A DNA stretch of 6,158 nucleotides from Holosporales bacterium (GTDB taxonomy: Bacteria; Pseudomonadota; Alphaproteobacteria; Caedimonadales; UBA9215): contig DOCA01000212.1 in NCBI GenBank assembly GCA_003503995.1, forward strand, positions 1 through 6,158, given 5' to 3'. This document shows positions 6,132 to 6,158 of this stretch, one piece after another (position 1 is the stretch's first letter; the number at the start of each line of letters is the position of its first letter). The position numbers and the translations under genes were made by a program. The notes beneath the pieces are model-generated. The model was not told the origin of the DNA, made no database searches, and saw only the letters and a program-made list of their open reading frames with translations.

Positions 6132-6158
6132 AATTATTGAGGTGGTCCTGGTTGTTAG

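Overview
The window reads as a slice of core chromosome from a low-to-moderate GC alphaproteobacterium. The gene order (erpA and an xth-type nuclease on one strand, argS, a SPOR-domain protein and tatA on the other) is a fragment of a cluster I recall as typical of Alphaproteobacteria. The AT-leaning composition and the apparent absence of some members of that cluster would fit a reduced, host-associated lineage such as Holosporales or Rickettsiales. That placement is inference; no rRNA or other marker is present.

Layout. Positions 1-3706, all minus strand, form a tight run in the order argS, SPOR membrane protein, M50 site-2 protease, tatA. The gaps are 14, 20 and 12 bases, and at least two ribosome binding sites touch or directly follow the upstream stop codon, so it looks like a single operon. 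tatA is cut by the window edge. Positions 3707-3895 are the divergent control region, with a good extended -10 promoter facing right. Positions 3896-5098, plus strand, hold erpA (A-type Fe-S carrier) followed by an exodeoxyribonuclease III-type nuclease, probably cotranscribed. Positions 5119-6131, minus strand, hold two small unrecognised genes whose products both carry a signal peptide. They are separated by a strong intrinsic terminator, so they are probably separate transcription units.

Roles. The left operon mixes translation (ArgRS), envelope and division (SPOR), intramembrane proteolysis (M50) and Sec-independent export (TatA). The middle pair covers Fe-S cluster delivery and base-excision DNA repair. 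The two right-hand genes encode presumed periplasmic or secreted proteins of unknown function, and are the only real novelty here. Compared with the alphaproteobacterial order I recall (erpA / dgt-argS-SPOR-nagZ-scpA-scpB-tatABC), dgt, nagZ, scpA and scpB are not in their expected positions, and an M50 protease gene stands where nagZ-scpAB would be. I found no mobile element, CRISPR array, tRNA or rRNA, and no sign of an undescribed multi-gene system.
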